The position numbers and the translations under genes were made by a program. DNA of 64,000 nt from Brachybacterium muris (GTDB lineage: Bacteria; Actinomycetota; Actinomycetes; Actinomycetales; Dermabacteraceae), in contig NZ_JAFBCB010000001.1 of NCBI RefSeq assembly GCF_016907455.1, forward strand, positions 2,542,001 to 2,606,000. Reading direction: 5' to 3'. Shown here one piece after another: positions 1 through 8,959 of the stretch. The first letter of the stretch is position 1, and every line of letters starts with the position of its first letter. The notes under the pieces are model-generated. The model was not told the origin of the DNA, searched no databases, and was given only the letters and a program-made list of their open reading frames with translations.

Positions 1-1
1 G

Positions 2-538
2 TCCAAGGCCTATTGGAAGGCCCTCGGTGACACCCCCGAGTTCACCGTCCTGTTCGTGCCCAGCGACGGGGTGCTCGCTGCCGCCCTGGAGACCGACCCG
101 GCCCTGCTGGACGACGCCTTCACCCGGGAGGTGGTGATCGCCTCCCCCGCCACCCTGGTGGCGCTGCTGCGCACCGTCGCCCACACCTGGCGCACCGATG
201 CCCTGAACCGTGACGCCCGTGAGGTGCTCGAGGCAGGCCGCGAGCTGCACCATCGGCTGGGCACCTTCACCGCGCACCTGGGGAAGGTGGGGCGATCCCT
301 GGACTCCTCGGTCGCCGCCTTCAACGACGCGGTGGGGTCCCTGCAGTCGCGGGTGATGGTCACCGCGCGCCGTTTCGAGGACCTGGGGCTGCCCGGCACG
401 CGGCTGGACGAGGTGGAGCAGTTGGAGCGGCGCGCCCGCACCCTGGACGAGGCCGAGATAGCGAGCCTCGCTGGGGGTTCCCCGTTCGACGGGACGTCCC
501 GGATCGGCCGGGATGCCCGTCGGCAGGACGCCGGCTGA
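2..538 (+). CDS. rmuC: DNA recombination protein RmuC, 3' part (start lies outside the window)
   Basis: The reading frame is open from base 2 and ends in TGA at 536-538, so about 178 C-terminal residues are visible. The residues around the LFVPSDGVLAAALE stretch, the ATPATL-like IASPATLVALLRTVAHTWR segment and the LGKVGRSLDSSVAAFNDAVGSLQSRV helix are the conserved C-terminal nuclease-like core of the RmuC family. RmuC proteins limit recombination between inverted repeats and are thought to act on DNA ends. The tail after GLPGTRLDEVEQLERRARTLDE is variable, as is usual in the family. The gene converges on the dehydrogenase gene that follows. The N-terminal coiled coil cannot be seen. Confidence 0.85.
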   Translation, partial: SKAYWKALGDTPEFTVLFVPSDGVLAAALETDPALLDDAFTREVVIASPATLVALLRTVAHTWRTDALNRDAREVLEAGRELHHRLGTFTAHLGKVGRSLDSSVAAFNDAVGSLQSRVMVTARRFEDLGLPGTRLDEVEQLERRARTLDEAEIASLAGGSPFDGTSRIGRDARRQDAG

Positions 539-580
539 GGCCCGGACGGGCCCGACAGCGTCTGGATGGGGCCGGCAGGG

Positions 581-1309
581 TCAGGCCTGTTCAGCCTTGG
601 CGGGGGTCACCACCAGTTCGTTGATCACCACGTTCTGCGGGCTCTCCAGCACGAACATCACAGTGCGGGCCACGTCCTCGGCCGTGAGCATGAGGGCTCT
701 GTCCGCGTCACCGGGCACCTCGGGTCGTTGTTCCAGGAAGTCGCTGTCCACGTCCCCGGGACACAGGTGACAGGCACGGATGCCGTGGTGGTTCTCCTGA
801 AGGTTCAGGATCTCCGTCAGTGGCCCCAGGGCCGTCTTGGTGGCGCTGTAGGCGACGCCGGCCGAGGGCGAGGTGCGCCACCCCGCGAAGGACGAGATCA
901 GCACCACCGTGCCGCGTCGGCGCTCCCGCATCGCGGGCAGCACCGCGTCGATCACGGCCACCGGGCCCAGCAGATTCGTGCCGGTGATCGCGGTGAACTC
1001 CGTGAGGTCCTGGTCGGACCAGGCGCGGCGCTTGGCATTCAAGCCGGCCGAGAGCACCACAGCATCCACCTCCCCCAGTTCCTGCTTGATCAGCGCTGCA
1101 GCGGCAGCGACCGCCTCGGGGTCGGTCACGTCCAGGGGCACGACGAGGGCGGTGCCGCCGTGAGCCTCGATCTGCGCAGCCACCTCGCCGAGCACCTCGC
1201 GGCGCCTGCCGGAGAGCGCCACCTGCCAGCCCGCCCGGGCGGCGGCGACCGCGCTGGCCCGGCCCATCCCGGAGCCCGCTCCGGTCACCCACAGAGTCCT
1301 GGTCGACAT
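581..1309 (-). CDS. SDR family NAD(P)-dependent oxidoreductase
   Basis: This 242-residue protein is a classical short-chain dehydrogenase. It has the nucleotide-binding TGAGSGMG at residues 9-16, an SAGLN variant of the NNAG motif near 87-91, Asn112, Ser139/140, Tyr154 and Lys158 of the catalytic tetrad (YSATK). The two arginines after the second strand (SGRRR, residues 33-37) suggest NADP(H). The substrate cannot be told from sequence. It is divergent from the second dehydrogenase at 1434, with a 124-bp shared upstream region. The ATG at 1309 gives the normal SDR length. Confidence 0.88.
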   Translation of the reverse strand: MSTRTLWVTGAGSGMGRASAVAAARAGWQVALSGRRREVLGEVAAQIEAHGGTALVVPLDVTDPEAVAAAAALIKQELGEVDAVVLSAGLNAKRRAWSDQDLTEFTAITGTNLLGPVAVIDAVLPAMRERRRGTVVLISSFAGWRTSPSAGVAYSATKTALGPLTEILNLQENHHGIRACHLCPGDVDSDFLEQRPEVPGDADRALMLTAEDVARTVMFVLESPQNVVINELVVTPAKAEQA

Positions 1310-1433
1310 GCTTCGTCCTCCCCGTTCACGTGACGATCCCCGGCATCACCCGCAGGGGACGAGCGAGTGTGAGAGCGTCCTTGCATCACCGGTCAGCGTA
1401 GACGTCCCGGCAGCGAGTACCCCAGGAGGATCC

Positions 1434-2225
1434 ATGCACATCGATCTCTCGCACCAGGTCGTGGTGGTCACCGGTGCCGGCCGCGGCATCGGCCGCTCCA
1501 TCGCCCAGGCCTTCCACGACGAAGGGGCCCGAGTCATCGCCCTCGACGTCTCCCCCGGCCTGCTGAGCGTCCTAGAGGCCGACGGCATCGCAGACCTGTG
1601 CGTGCCCTGCGACGTCACCGATGTCGACCAGGTGCGCTCAGCCGTCGAGACTGTCGTGGAGCGCTTCGGCCGTCTCGATGTGCTGATCAACAACGCCGGC
1701 ATCAACATCGAAGGGCCCGTGGAGGACTTCGATGCGGGGCTGTGGGACCGCGTGTTCGCCGTGAACGTGCGGGGCGTGTTCGTGACCAGCCAGGCCGTGA
1801 TCCCGGTGATGAAAGAGCAAGGATCCGGGCGGATCATCAACGCCGCCTCGTTCGCGGCGATCATCCCCAGTGTCGGGGCCGCCGCCTACGGAGCCTCGAA
1901 GGCGGCCGTGGTGCAGCTGACCCGGGTGCTGGCCAGCGAGCTCGGACCCTACGGGATCACCGTCAACGCGTACGCGCCGGGCATGATCCCCGGGGAGATG
2001 AACACCTTCGCCTCACTGGACGAGCAGGCGGCCGCCGCCAAGCTGGACCAGCTCAGCGTACGCCGCTGGGGCGAGCCGGAGGACGTCGCGAAGCTGTGCC
2101 TGTTCCTGGCCAGCGATCTGTCCTCGTACATCACCGGGGCGCTGCTGGACGTCTCCGGAGGCAAGTTCGCCACCCAGGATCCCGGCGCTGCCTGGCGCGG
2201 AGAAGGTCCTGCCGGCCTGCACTGA
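1434..2225 (+). CDS. SDR family oxidoreductase, probably NAD-dependent
   Basis: The 263-residue product carries TGAGRGIG at residues 13-20, NNAG at 86-89, Asn111, Ser139, Tyr152 and Lys156 (YGASK), which is a complete classical SDR active site. Asp38 at the end of the second strand (ALDVS) favours NAD over NADP. The frame is open further upstream, but an AGGAGG box at 1423-1428 sits just before the ATG at 1434, so this start was chosen. The C-terminal DVSGGK motif fits sugar or polyol dehydrogenases. The neighbouring TRAP transporter suggests, by inference only, that it acts on an imported acid or polyol. Confidence 0.88.
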   Translation: MHIDLSHQVVVVTGAGRGIGRSIAQAFHDEGARVIALDVSPGLLSVLEADGIADLCVPCDVTDVDQVRSAVETVVERFGRLDVLINNAGINIEGPVEDFDAGLWDRVFAVNVRGVFVTSQAVIPVMKEQGSGRIINAASFAAIIPSVGAAAYGASKAAVVQLTRVLASELGPYGITVNAYAPGMIPGEMNTFASLDEQAAAAKLDQLSVRRWGEPEDVAKLCLFLASDLSSYITGALLDVSGGKFATQDPGAAWRGEGPAGLH

Positions 2226-2391
2226 GGCCGAACCGTTACCTCCACGAAGCGGTCAAGGACCTCGACCCGGCGTTAGGGCATGATGTGATCGACCGAACAC
2301 CTGCCGCGGACCGACGAGGCCGTCATCGCGGCGGGCCAGCGGGACGATCCCGCGCCTTCGACCGCCGAACCTGCTCACCGAGGAGACACCG

Positions 2392-3402
2392 ATGAGAATC
2401 GCACGACGGACTTTCACTGCACTTGGCCCTGTCGCCGCTCTGGGACTGCTTGCCGCATGCGGCAACGACGAGGGTGGCAGCGGCGGCACCAGCAACGGTG
2501 GCAGCGGTGGCGGCGAGGGCGACTTCGTCACCGACCTGACCTTCGGCACCGGCGGCACCGGCGGCGTGTACTACCCGCTGGGCGGCGAGTACGCCACCAT
2601 CTACGAGAACAACATCGACGGCATCACCGTGAACTACACCGACTCCGGCGCCTCGGTGGAGAACATCGGCAAGATCTTCCAGGGCGAGTGGCAGCTGGGC
2701 ATCTCCCAGTCCGACACCGCCAACGCCGCCGTCACCGGTGACGGCGAGTTCGAGGGCGCACAGGTGGACAACCTGGGCTGGATCGCGGCCCTGTACCCGG
2801 AGGCAGCTCATATCGTCACCCTGGCCGGCACCGGCATCGAGACCGTCGCAGATCTCGCCGGGAAGCGCATCGCCGTGGGCGACGTGGGCTCCGGCACGCG
2901 CAACGTCTCCGATGCGATCCTCGCCGCAGCAGGCATCGAGGAGGGCGGCTACGAGCCCTTCGAGCAGGACTTCGCCAGCTCCCTGAACCTGCTGCGCGAC
3001 GGCAACATCGAGGCGTCCATCTTCGTGGTGGGCACCCCCACCGGTTCCCTGGGTGACCTGGCCGCCACCAACGACGTCAAGCTCGTCTCGATGGACGAGG
3101 CCGAGGCACAGGGCGTGGCTGACGCCAGCCTCTACGAGGTCTACACCATCGAACCGGACGCCTACGACTTCCTCACCGAGCCGGTCACCACGCTGTCGGT
3201 CGCGGCGGCCCTGGTCGGTTCCACCACCCAGATCAGCCCCGATCTCGCCTACGAGATCACCAAGGCCACGTTCGAGCATGCCGAGACGATCACCCTGCCC
3301 CAGGGCGACCTGATCAGCCACGACTACGCGCTGTTCGGCCGCGGCGATGTCCCGCTGCACCCGGGCGCGGAGAAGTACTACCAGGAGCAGGGACTGCTCT
3401 GA
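2392..3402 (+). CDS. TAXI family TRAP transporter substrate-binding lipoprotein
   Basis: This 336-residue protein starts with an RRTFTA segment and a hydrophobic stretch ending in LLAAC, with Cys23 as the lipid-modified residue; the paired arginines make export by the Tat route possible. A Gly/Ser/Asn-rich linker follows. The FGTGGTGGVYYPLGG segment (about 45-60) is the hallmark of TAXI (TRAP-associated extracytoplasmic immunogenic) binding proteins. A GAGGAG box lies just before the ATG. The gene ends directly ahead of the permease gene, so the two form an operon. TAXI systems typically import C4-dicarboxylates, glutamate or similar acids; the substrate here is unknown. Confidence 0.9.
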   Translation: MRIARRTFTALGPVAALGLLAACGNDEGGSGGTSNGGSGGGEGDFVTDLTFGTGGTGGVYYPLGGEYATIYENNIDGITVNYTDSGASVENIGKIFQGEWQLGISQSDTANAAVTGDGEFEGAQVDNLGWIAALYPEAAHIVTLAGTGIETVADLAGKRIAVGDVGSGTRNVSDAILAAAGIEEGGYEPFEQDFASSLNLLRDGNIEASIFVVGTPTGSLGDLAATNDVKLVSMDEAEAQGVADASLYEVYTIEPDAYDFLTEPVTTLSVAAALVGSTTQISPDLAYEITKATFEHAETITLPQGDLISHDYALFGRGDVPLHPGAEKYYQEQGLL

Positions 3403-3403
3403 G

Positions 3404-5518
3404 ATGACGCCCGCAGGAAAGAGGAAGGGATCGCGCCCCGCCGATGGTGAGCCGTCGGCGGGCGCGGTGCCCGTGCAGAACGACGTGCCAGGCTCCCCCA
3501 CCGCCCAGGATCCCGTCGTCCCCCGGGACGACCACGTTGCGCCGGATTCCGCCGAGACGCTGCACGACGGTGAGGAGCACGCCCAGGAGGTGCTGCGCGA
3601 GCACGACACCGCCAGCCGGTTCCGCACGAACCTGGGCTGGTGGGCGTGGGTCGTGGGCGGCCTGTCCGTAGCGCTGACCCTGTTCCACCTGTACACCGGT
3701 GTGTTCGGCTCGCGCACCTCCCTGATCCAGGGTGCGATCCACCTCGGCGGTGCCACCTCGATCATCTTCCTGCTGTACCCGGCCGGGAAGAAGCTCGTCC
3801 GGCGCAAGGGTGGGGTGCCCTGGTACGACGTGCTGCTGGCCCTGCTGGGCCTGGCGGTGAACCTGTACATCGTGGTCGAGTACTCCCACCTCACCAGCAA
3901 CATCGTGCAGATCATGGGGTACCGCGGCATCGACTATGCCGTCGCGGTGCTGGGCATCCTGCTCACGCTCGAGGCCACGCGCCGCTGCGTGGGCCTTCCG
4001 ATTGTGGTCATCGCCCTGGGCGCGATCGCCTATGCGATCTTCGGGGCGGGCCAGTCATGGCAGGACTTCGCGGTCAGCACCTACTTCACGGCGCGCTCGG
4101 GGATCTTCGGAACTCCGATCCAGGTGTCCTCCACCTTCATCTTCCTGTTCCTGCTGTTCGCAGTGGTGCTGATCCACACCAACATCGGTGCGTTCTTCAA
4201 CGACTTCGCGTTCCGCCTCACCGGGCGCTTCACCGGTGGCCCCGCCAAGGCCGCGGTCGCGGCGAGCGGGCTGCAGGGAATGATCTCCGGTTCCTCCGTG
4301 GCCAACACGGTCGCCTCGGGCTCGTTCACCATCCCGATCATGAAGAAGGCCGGCTTCCGCCCCCACTTCGCGGGCGCGGCCGAGGCGACAGCCTCCACCG
4401 GTGGGCAGATCATGCCGCCGATCATGGGTGCCGCTGCGTTCATCATGGCCGAGTACACGGGCATCCCGTACAGCCAGATCATCATCATCGCGATCATCCC
4501 GGCGGCTCTGTACTTCCTGGGCGCCTTCCTCTCGGTGCACTTCGAGGCGAAGCGGCACGGGATCAAGGGCCTGCTGCGCTCCGAACTGCCCAGCTGGAAG
4601 AGCCTGCTGACGCGGATCGACCTGCTGCTGCCGCTGATCGTGATCGTGTGGATGATGCTCTCGGGCTTCTCGCCGGCCAGAGCGGCCCTGTGGGGCGTGG
4701 GCGTGGCCTTCGTGCTGAGCTTCCTGCGCAAGTCCACCCGGCTGTCCTTCACGGGGATCGTGAAGACCCTCGAGGCGGGTGCCCGCACGGCCCTGCCGGT
4801 GATCGCCGCCTGCGCCACGGCCGGGATCGTGGCGGGCACCGTGACCGGGACCGGCCTGGGCGGCCGGCTCGGGAACAGCCTCATCGACCTGGCACAGGGC
4901 AACTTCCTGCTGGTGCTGCTGCTGACGATGATCGCCTGCCTGGTTCTCGGTATGGGCCTGCCCACCACCGCGAACTACGTGGTCACCGCCACGGTGGCGG
5001 CCCCCATCCTGTACAACAACTTCGACGTGCCGCTGATCTCGGCGCACATGTTCGTGTTCTTCTTCGGGATCCTCGCGGACATCACCCCACCGGTGTGCCT
5101 GGCCGCCTACGCGGGATCCGGGATCGCGGGATCGAACCCGCTGCGCACGGGCGTCACGGCGCTCAGGCTGGCGATCGCCGGGTTCCTGATCCCGTTCGTG
5201 TTCGTCCTGGAGCCGGCACTGCTGCTCGAGGGCACGATCGGGGAACTGATCCCGGCCCTGGTCACCGTGATCCTGGGCATGACCGTGATCGCTGCGGCCC
5301 TGGCCGGGCATCTGGTGGTGCGCACCCAGGTCTGGGAGAAGACCGTACTGATCGTCAGCGGCGTGATGATGGTGTACCCGTCGATACCTGTGTCGATCGT
5401 GGGCATGGTCCTGGCCGCTGTCGTGGTGGTGGTGCAGGTGATCCGCCGCCGCAATGCGGGGACCGGTGGCAGCGATTCCACAGGACGGGTGGATCCGAAG
5501 GCTGCAGCGACGGCCTGA
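3404..5518 (+). CDS. TRAP transporter fused permease subunit (4TM-12TM fusion)
   Basis: The 704-residue protein joins the small and large TRAP membrane subunits in one chain, as is usual for TAXI systems. A charged N-terminal tail of about 70 residues precedes many hydrophobic segments. Conserved large-subunit motifs include the SGLQGMISGSSVANTVASG region, GGQIMPPIMGAAAFIMAEYTG, and GMGLPTTANYVVTATVAAP. The ATG at 3404 follows the TGA of the binding-protein gene by one base, so translational coupling is likely. It would use an ion gradient to import the ligand delivered by the upstream lipoprotein. The gene ends just before a strong hairpin. Confidence 0.92.
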   Translation: MTPAGKRKGSRPADGEPSAGAVPVQNDVPGSPTAQDPVVPRDDHVAPDSAETLHDGEEHAQEVLREHDTASRFRTNLGWWAWVVGGLSVALTLFHLYTGVFGSRTSLIQGAIHLGGATSIIFLLYPAGKKLVRRKGGVPWYDVLLALLGLAVNLYIVVEYSHLTSNIVQIMGYRGIDYAVAVLGILLTLEATRRCVGLPIVVIALGAIAYAIFGAGQSWQDFAVSTYFTARSGIFGTPIQVSSTFIFLFLLFAVVLIHTNIGAFFNDFAFRLTGRFTGGPAKAAVAASGLQGMISGSSVANTVASGSFTIPIMKKAGFRPHFAGAAEATASTGGQIMPPIMGAAAFIMAEYTGIPYSQIIIIAIIPAALYFLGAFLSVHFEAKRHGIKGLLRSELPSWKSLLTRIDLLLPLIVIVWMMLSGFSPARAALWGVGVAFVLSFLRKSTRLSFTGIVKTLEAGARTALPVIAACATAGIVAGTVTGTGLGGRLGNSLIDLAQGNFLLVLLLTMIACLVLGMGLPTTANYVVTATVAAPILYNNFDVPLISAHMFVFFFGILADITPPVCLAAYAGSGIAGSNPLRTGVTALRLAIAGFLIPFVFVLEPALLLEGTIGELIPALVTVILGMTVIAAALAGHLVVRTQVWEKTVLIVSGVMMVYPSIPVSIVGMVLAAVVVVVQVIRRRNAGTGGSDSTGRVDPKAAATA

Positions 5519-5532
5519 CGCTCTCGTCCTCG

Positions 5533-5575
5533 GCGCCCGTCCGACCCGGTCATGACGATCGGGCCGGGCGGGCGC
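5533..5575. terminator. bidirectional hairpin terminator between the TRAP permease and VWA genes
   Basis: The arms 5533-5551 and 5557-5575 pair over 19 positions with one mismatch and two G-U pairs around a 5-base loop. It lies between convergent genes and has no T tract, as is common in high-GC actinomycetes. Confidence 0.6.
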
Positions 5576-5603
5576 TCTGCGTCCCGGCAGCGCGCCGCCG
5601 CGC

Positions 5604-7580
5604 TCAGCGCCCCCGTCGCACCAGCACCACGGCAGCGATCGCCGCCACCGCGAGAGCCACTCCCCCGCCGAGGCCCGCTAGCAGGGCCCACACCACCGGA
5701 TGCAGCGAGAAGCCCGCCCCCTCCTGCGGCGCTTCCTCGAGCTCCACGGGCCCGTCGCCGCCCCCGTCAGACGCGGCAGCCACCTGGCCCGGGTCCGCTG
5801 CGGTGCGGTCCTCGGCCGATGCCGCCCCCTGCCCGTCCAGTTCCGGGCCCTCCGCAGGCTCGCCCACAGCATCGATGTCGATCGTGTACGGCACCTCGAA
5901 CAGCCGGTCCCCGTCGTACCGCGAGGGGATCAGGGTCAGCTGGAGGTAGTAGTCCCCGGCCAGGAACGAGGAGCGGGCCTCGGTAGTACCCTGCTCCCTG
6001 TTCTTGAACTGCACGGCGGTGGCCTGGTTCAGCTGCACCTGGAGGCCGGGCCGGGCCTGCTCGGAGAAACCGGCGGTTTCGGCGCCGCCGTCCGGCGACA
6101 CCATCGAGTACACCTCTCCCCGCAACGGGGACACAAGGGTGGCGTGCAGCGTCAGGTCCATCCCGTCCGGTGGGACGAACTCGCCCAGGGCGAGTGCGCT
6201 GCGCACCTGCTGGCCGTACTGCACAGGCACGCGGAAGAACTGAACCTCCCCGGGGATGATGGTGCCGCGAAGGGGTCCGTTCCCGGCCTCGACGGCGGAG
6301 GCGAAGGAGAACGCGGGCTGGATCTGCTCACCGTCGGAGGGCACGGCGAGCGGCTCGATCTGTCGGGGCCACTTCACTGCGGGCGGCAGACCGCTGGGAT
6401 CCACCTCCTGCTCGGCGAAGAACTGCAGCTCCACCGGGATCGCCTCCGCCTCGGACGGGTTGCCGGTGCGCTCCACCTGCAGGATCACCGTGCCGTCCGC
6501 GTCAGCGCCGAAGCAGGAGAGGTACTCGGTCTCCGCCATGCGCGGCGTGGCGATGCTGGCCGTGATCGGCCCGTCGCCGAGGTCCGCCTCGGCGCGGGCG
6601 GCGACATTGCCGATGCGGCAGTCGGTGCCGTCAGTGGAAGCGGTACGCAGTTGCAGCTGGGCGAGCTTGTTGGTGGCGCCGCCCCCACCGGGCAGCACCA
6701 TGGTGGCGGTCACGTGCGCGATCTCGCCGGGAGCCAGCTTCAGCCGGTAGTAGCGGGAGAAGCCCTGCCCGTCGTCGATGGCAGGGCTGCCGTGCTCGAG
6801 CACGTCCAGGTAGGAGCCTGGCACCAGATCCACCGCGTCCTCAGGGGTGGTGCCACCGGTGATCGGACTGCCTGCGGAGGAGTACCCCTGGATGGCGCGG
6901 GTCATCTTCACCAGCAGCTCATCGCGCAGGGTCTCGGCATCGGTGGCGTCGGCGAAGGTGCCGCCGGTGGCCTCGGCGATACATGCCAGTTCGTCCCTGG
7001 CGGCCTGCTCGGCCTTGAAGCCGATGGTGTGGATCCGCATCTCGGGATGCTGGGTGGCCAGTTCGGCGGCGACCTCGCACGGGGGCGGTCCACCGCACTC
7101 GTCGATCCCGTCGGACACCAGCACGATGGAGCGCATCTCCGCCTCCGGCAGTGCCTCCGCGGCCTTGCGCAGGGACAGGCCGATGGGGGTGAAGCCGGAG
7201 GGTTGAACCGCGTCGATCTCCTGCAGCAGTCGGTCGCGGTCCAGGCCGTCCGGTTCCACCAGCAGTTTCACGTCCTGGCAGCCGGCCTCCTGGCTGTTCG
7301 CCGTCTGGGCGTCGGAGTTGCCGTAGGTCATCAGCCCCACGCTGGCGTCCTCCAGAAGGAGGGGCACCAGACCGGAGACGGCCTCCTTCGCCACCACCAT
7401 GCGGCTGCGGCCACCGACGTCTTCAGCCCGCATGGAGCCCGAGGCGTCGAACACGAGCATCGAGGGTGCGGTGCGGCCGGTGTTGTAGCCCTCGGCGAGC
7501 GCCGGGCCGGCCGGCCCCGCCATCACGACCAGAGCGGCGATCAGTGCGGCGACGAGTGCAGAAGACAGGCGTGAGATCAC
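5604..7580 (-). CDS. Secreted, membrane-anchored VWA domain protein
   Basis: The 658-residue product has an N-terminal signal peptide (about 1-29, cut after ALA), a von Willebrand factor A domain starting at about residue 38 with the metal-ion site DASGS at 45-49, and a C-terminal transmembrane helix (about 630-652) followed by RRGR. The domain between is beta-rich and carries no family I can name. An acidic, proline- and glutamate-rich linker precedes the anchor. The architecture indicates a surface protein with a metal-dependent ligand-binding head. No partner genes such as sortases or MoxR ATPases are adjacent. Confidence 0.82.
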   Translation of the reverse strand: MISRLSSALVAALIAALVVMAGPAGPALAEGYNTGRTAPSMLVFDASGSMRAEDVGGRSRMVVAKEAVSGLVPLLLEDASVGLMTYGNSDAQTANSQEAGCQDVKLLVEPDGLDRDRLLQEIDAVQPSGFTPIGLSLRKAAEALPEAEMRSIVLVSDGIDECGGPPPCEVAAELATQHPEMRIHTIGFKAEQAARDELACIAEATGGTFADATDAETLRDELLVKMTRAIQGYSSAGSPITGGTTPEDAVDLVPGSYLDVLEHGSPAIDDGQGFSRYYRLKLAPGEIAHVTATMVLPGGGGATNKLAQLQLRTASTDGTDCRIGNVAARAEADLGDGPITASIATPRMAETEYLSCFGADADGTVILQVERTGNPSEAEAIPVELQFFAEQEVDPSGLPPAVKWPRQIEPLAVPSDGEQIQPAFSFASAVEAGNGPLRGTIIPGEVQFFRVPVQYGQQVRSALALGEFVPPDGMDLTLHATLVSPLRGEVYSMVSPDGGAETAGFSEQARPGLQVQLNQATAVQFKNREQGTTEARSSFLAGDYYLQLTLIPSRYDGDRLFEVPYTIDIDAVGEPAEGPELDGQGAASAEDRTAADPGQVAAASDGGGDGPVELEEAPQEGAGFSLHPVVWALLAGLGGGVALAVAAIAAVVLVRRGR

Positions 7581-7662
7581 CGGGCCATCATGCCGGGTGA
7601 TTCGCCCGTTCGTCAGCCTCGGATCGGTGGGCGGCCGTCGCCATCGTCCCGGGGCATGCGGC

Positions 7663-8742
7663 TCAGGTGAGCCCTGCGCCCTCCTCGGGCTGCTCGCGCA
7701 CCTCGTCGACGTTCCCGGTGGGCTTCGTGCCGACGGAGCCGGACTCGGCGGTGGCCCCGGCGCCGGTGGGGCGCTTGCGGCTGTCGGTCACGCCCTTGGC
7801 CTTCATCTCCTGGCGCAGCTCGCGCGGCAGGGAGAACATGAGGTCCTCCGTCGCGGTGCGCACGGGCTTGACGTCCCCGTAGCCGCGTCGGGACAGCTCA
7901 GCGAGCAGCTCCTGGACCAGCACATCGGGAACCGAGGCCCCGGAGGTGACGCCCACGGTCTGAACGCCCTCGAACCACTCCTCGCGCAGCTCAGCGACGG
8001 AATCGATGCGGTGGGAGGCCTTCGCACCCGCCTCCTTGGCCACCTCCATCAGGCGCACCGAGTTGGAGGAGTTCGGGGAGCCGACCACCAGCACCAGGTC
8101 GGACTGCGGGGCGATCTTCTTCACCGCCACCTGACGGTTCTGGGTGGCGTAGCAGATGTCGTCGCTGGGCGGGGACTGCAGGGTGGGGAACCGCTCGCGC
8201 AGGCGGTCCACGGTCTCCATGGTCTCGTCGACGCTGAGGGTGGTCTGCGAGAGCCACACGACCTTCTCGGGGTCGCGCACGGTCACGTTGACGGCGTCGT
8301 CGGGCGAGTTGACGATCTGCACGTGATCCGGGGCCTCGCCCGCGGTGCCCTCGACCTCCTCGTGACCCTCGTGGCCCACCAGCAGGATGTCGTAGTCCTC
8401 GCGGGCGAAGCGCACCGCTTCCTTGTGCACCTTGGTGACCAGCGGGCAGGTGGCGTCGATGGTGCGCAGGTTGCGCTGCTCAGCCATCTCGCGCACCTTC
8501 GGGGAGATGCCGTGGGCGGAGAAGATCACCAGCGAGCCCTCGGGGATCTCGTCGACCTCCTCGACGAACACGGCGCCCTTGGCGCGCAGGCTGTCCACCA
8601 CGAACTTGTTGTGGACGATCTCGTGGCGCACGTAGATGGTCTCGTCGTAATGCTCCAGGGCGCGTTCGACGGCGACGACGGCGCGATCGACGCCGGCGCA
8701 GTATCCACGCGGTTCGGCCAGGTACACGGTTCCGGTGCTCAC
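7663..8742 (-). CDS. ispH: 4-hydroxy-3-methylbut-2-enyl diphosphate reductase
   Basis: IspH catalyses the last step of the MEP isoprenoid pathway, reducing HMBPP to IPP and DMAPP with a [4Fe-4S] cluster. The three cluster cysteines are present at Cys15 (GYCAGV), Cys99 (DATCPLV) and Cys197 ([10 protein letters not shown]). The proton-relay EGHEEVEGT region near 125-133 and [10 protein letters not shown] near 220 are also conserved. The protein is 359 residues, with a variable hydrophilic C-terminal tail of about 40 residues. It is divergent from xseA, as in Mycobacterium (Rv1110 and Rv1108c). Confidence 0.96.
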   Translation of the reverse strand: MSTGTVYLAEPRGYCAGVDRAVVAVERALEHYDETIYVRHEIVHNKFVVDSLRAKGAVFVEEVDEIPEGSLVIFSAHGISPKVREMAEQRNLRTIDATCPLVTKVHKEAVRFAREDYDILLVGHEGHEEVEGTAGEAPDHVQIVNSPDDAVNVTVRDPEKVVWLSQTTLSVDETMETVDRLRERFPTLQSPPSDDICYATQNRQVAVKKIAPQSDLVLVVGSPNSSNSVRLMEVAKEAGAKASHRIDSVAELREEWFEGVQTVGVTSGASVPDVLVQELLAELSRRGYGDVKPVRTATEDLMFSLPRELRQEMKAKGVTDSRKRPTGAGATAESGSVGTKPTGNVDEVREQPEEGAGLT

Positions 8743-8820
8743 CGCTCCATCGTAGGGAACGGGAGCTGGCTAGGGCACGGCGCTGGGGCATGCCTCACCA
8801 TCCCTCCACAGGTCCCTCCC

Positions 8821-8893
8821 CTTTGTTCCTACTTGGCGCCTCCCCTGGTTCCTCTCTGGTGCCTCCCTTGGTTCCTGTCTGGTTCCTCCCCAC
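8821..8893. repeat. Degenerate short direct repeats between ispH and xseA
   Basis: A motif close to ggttcct(c/g)tctggtgcctccc recurs about three to four times with small changes in length. It occupies most of the divergent upstream region. No coding potential is seen on either strand. Confidence 0.55.
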
Positions 8894-8959
8894 GGCATGG
8901 TGATCCCCACCGCGGGGCGGGACGCTCATCTGTCCCACCGCCGTGCCACAGTGGTGGCC

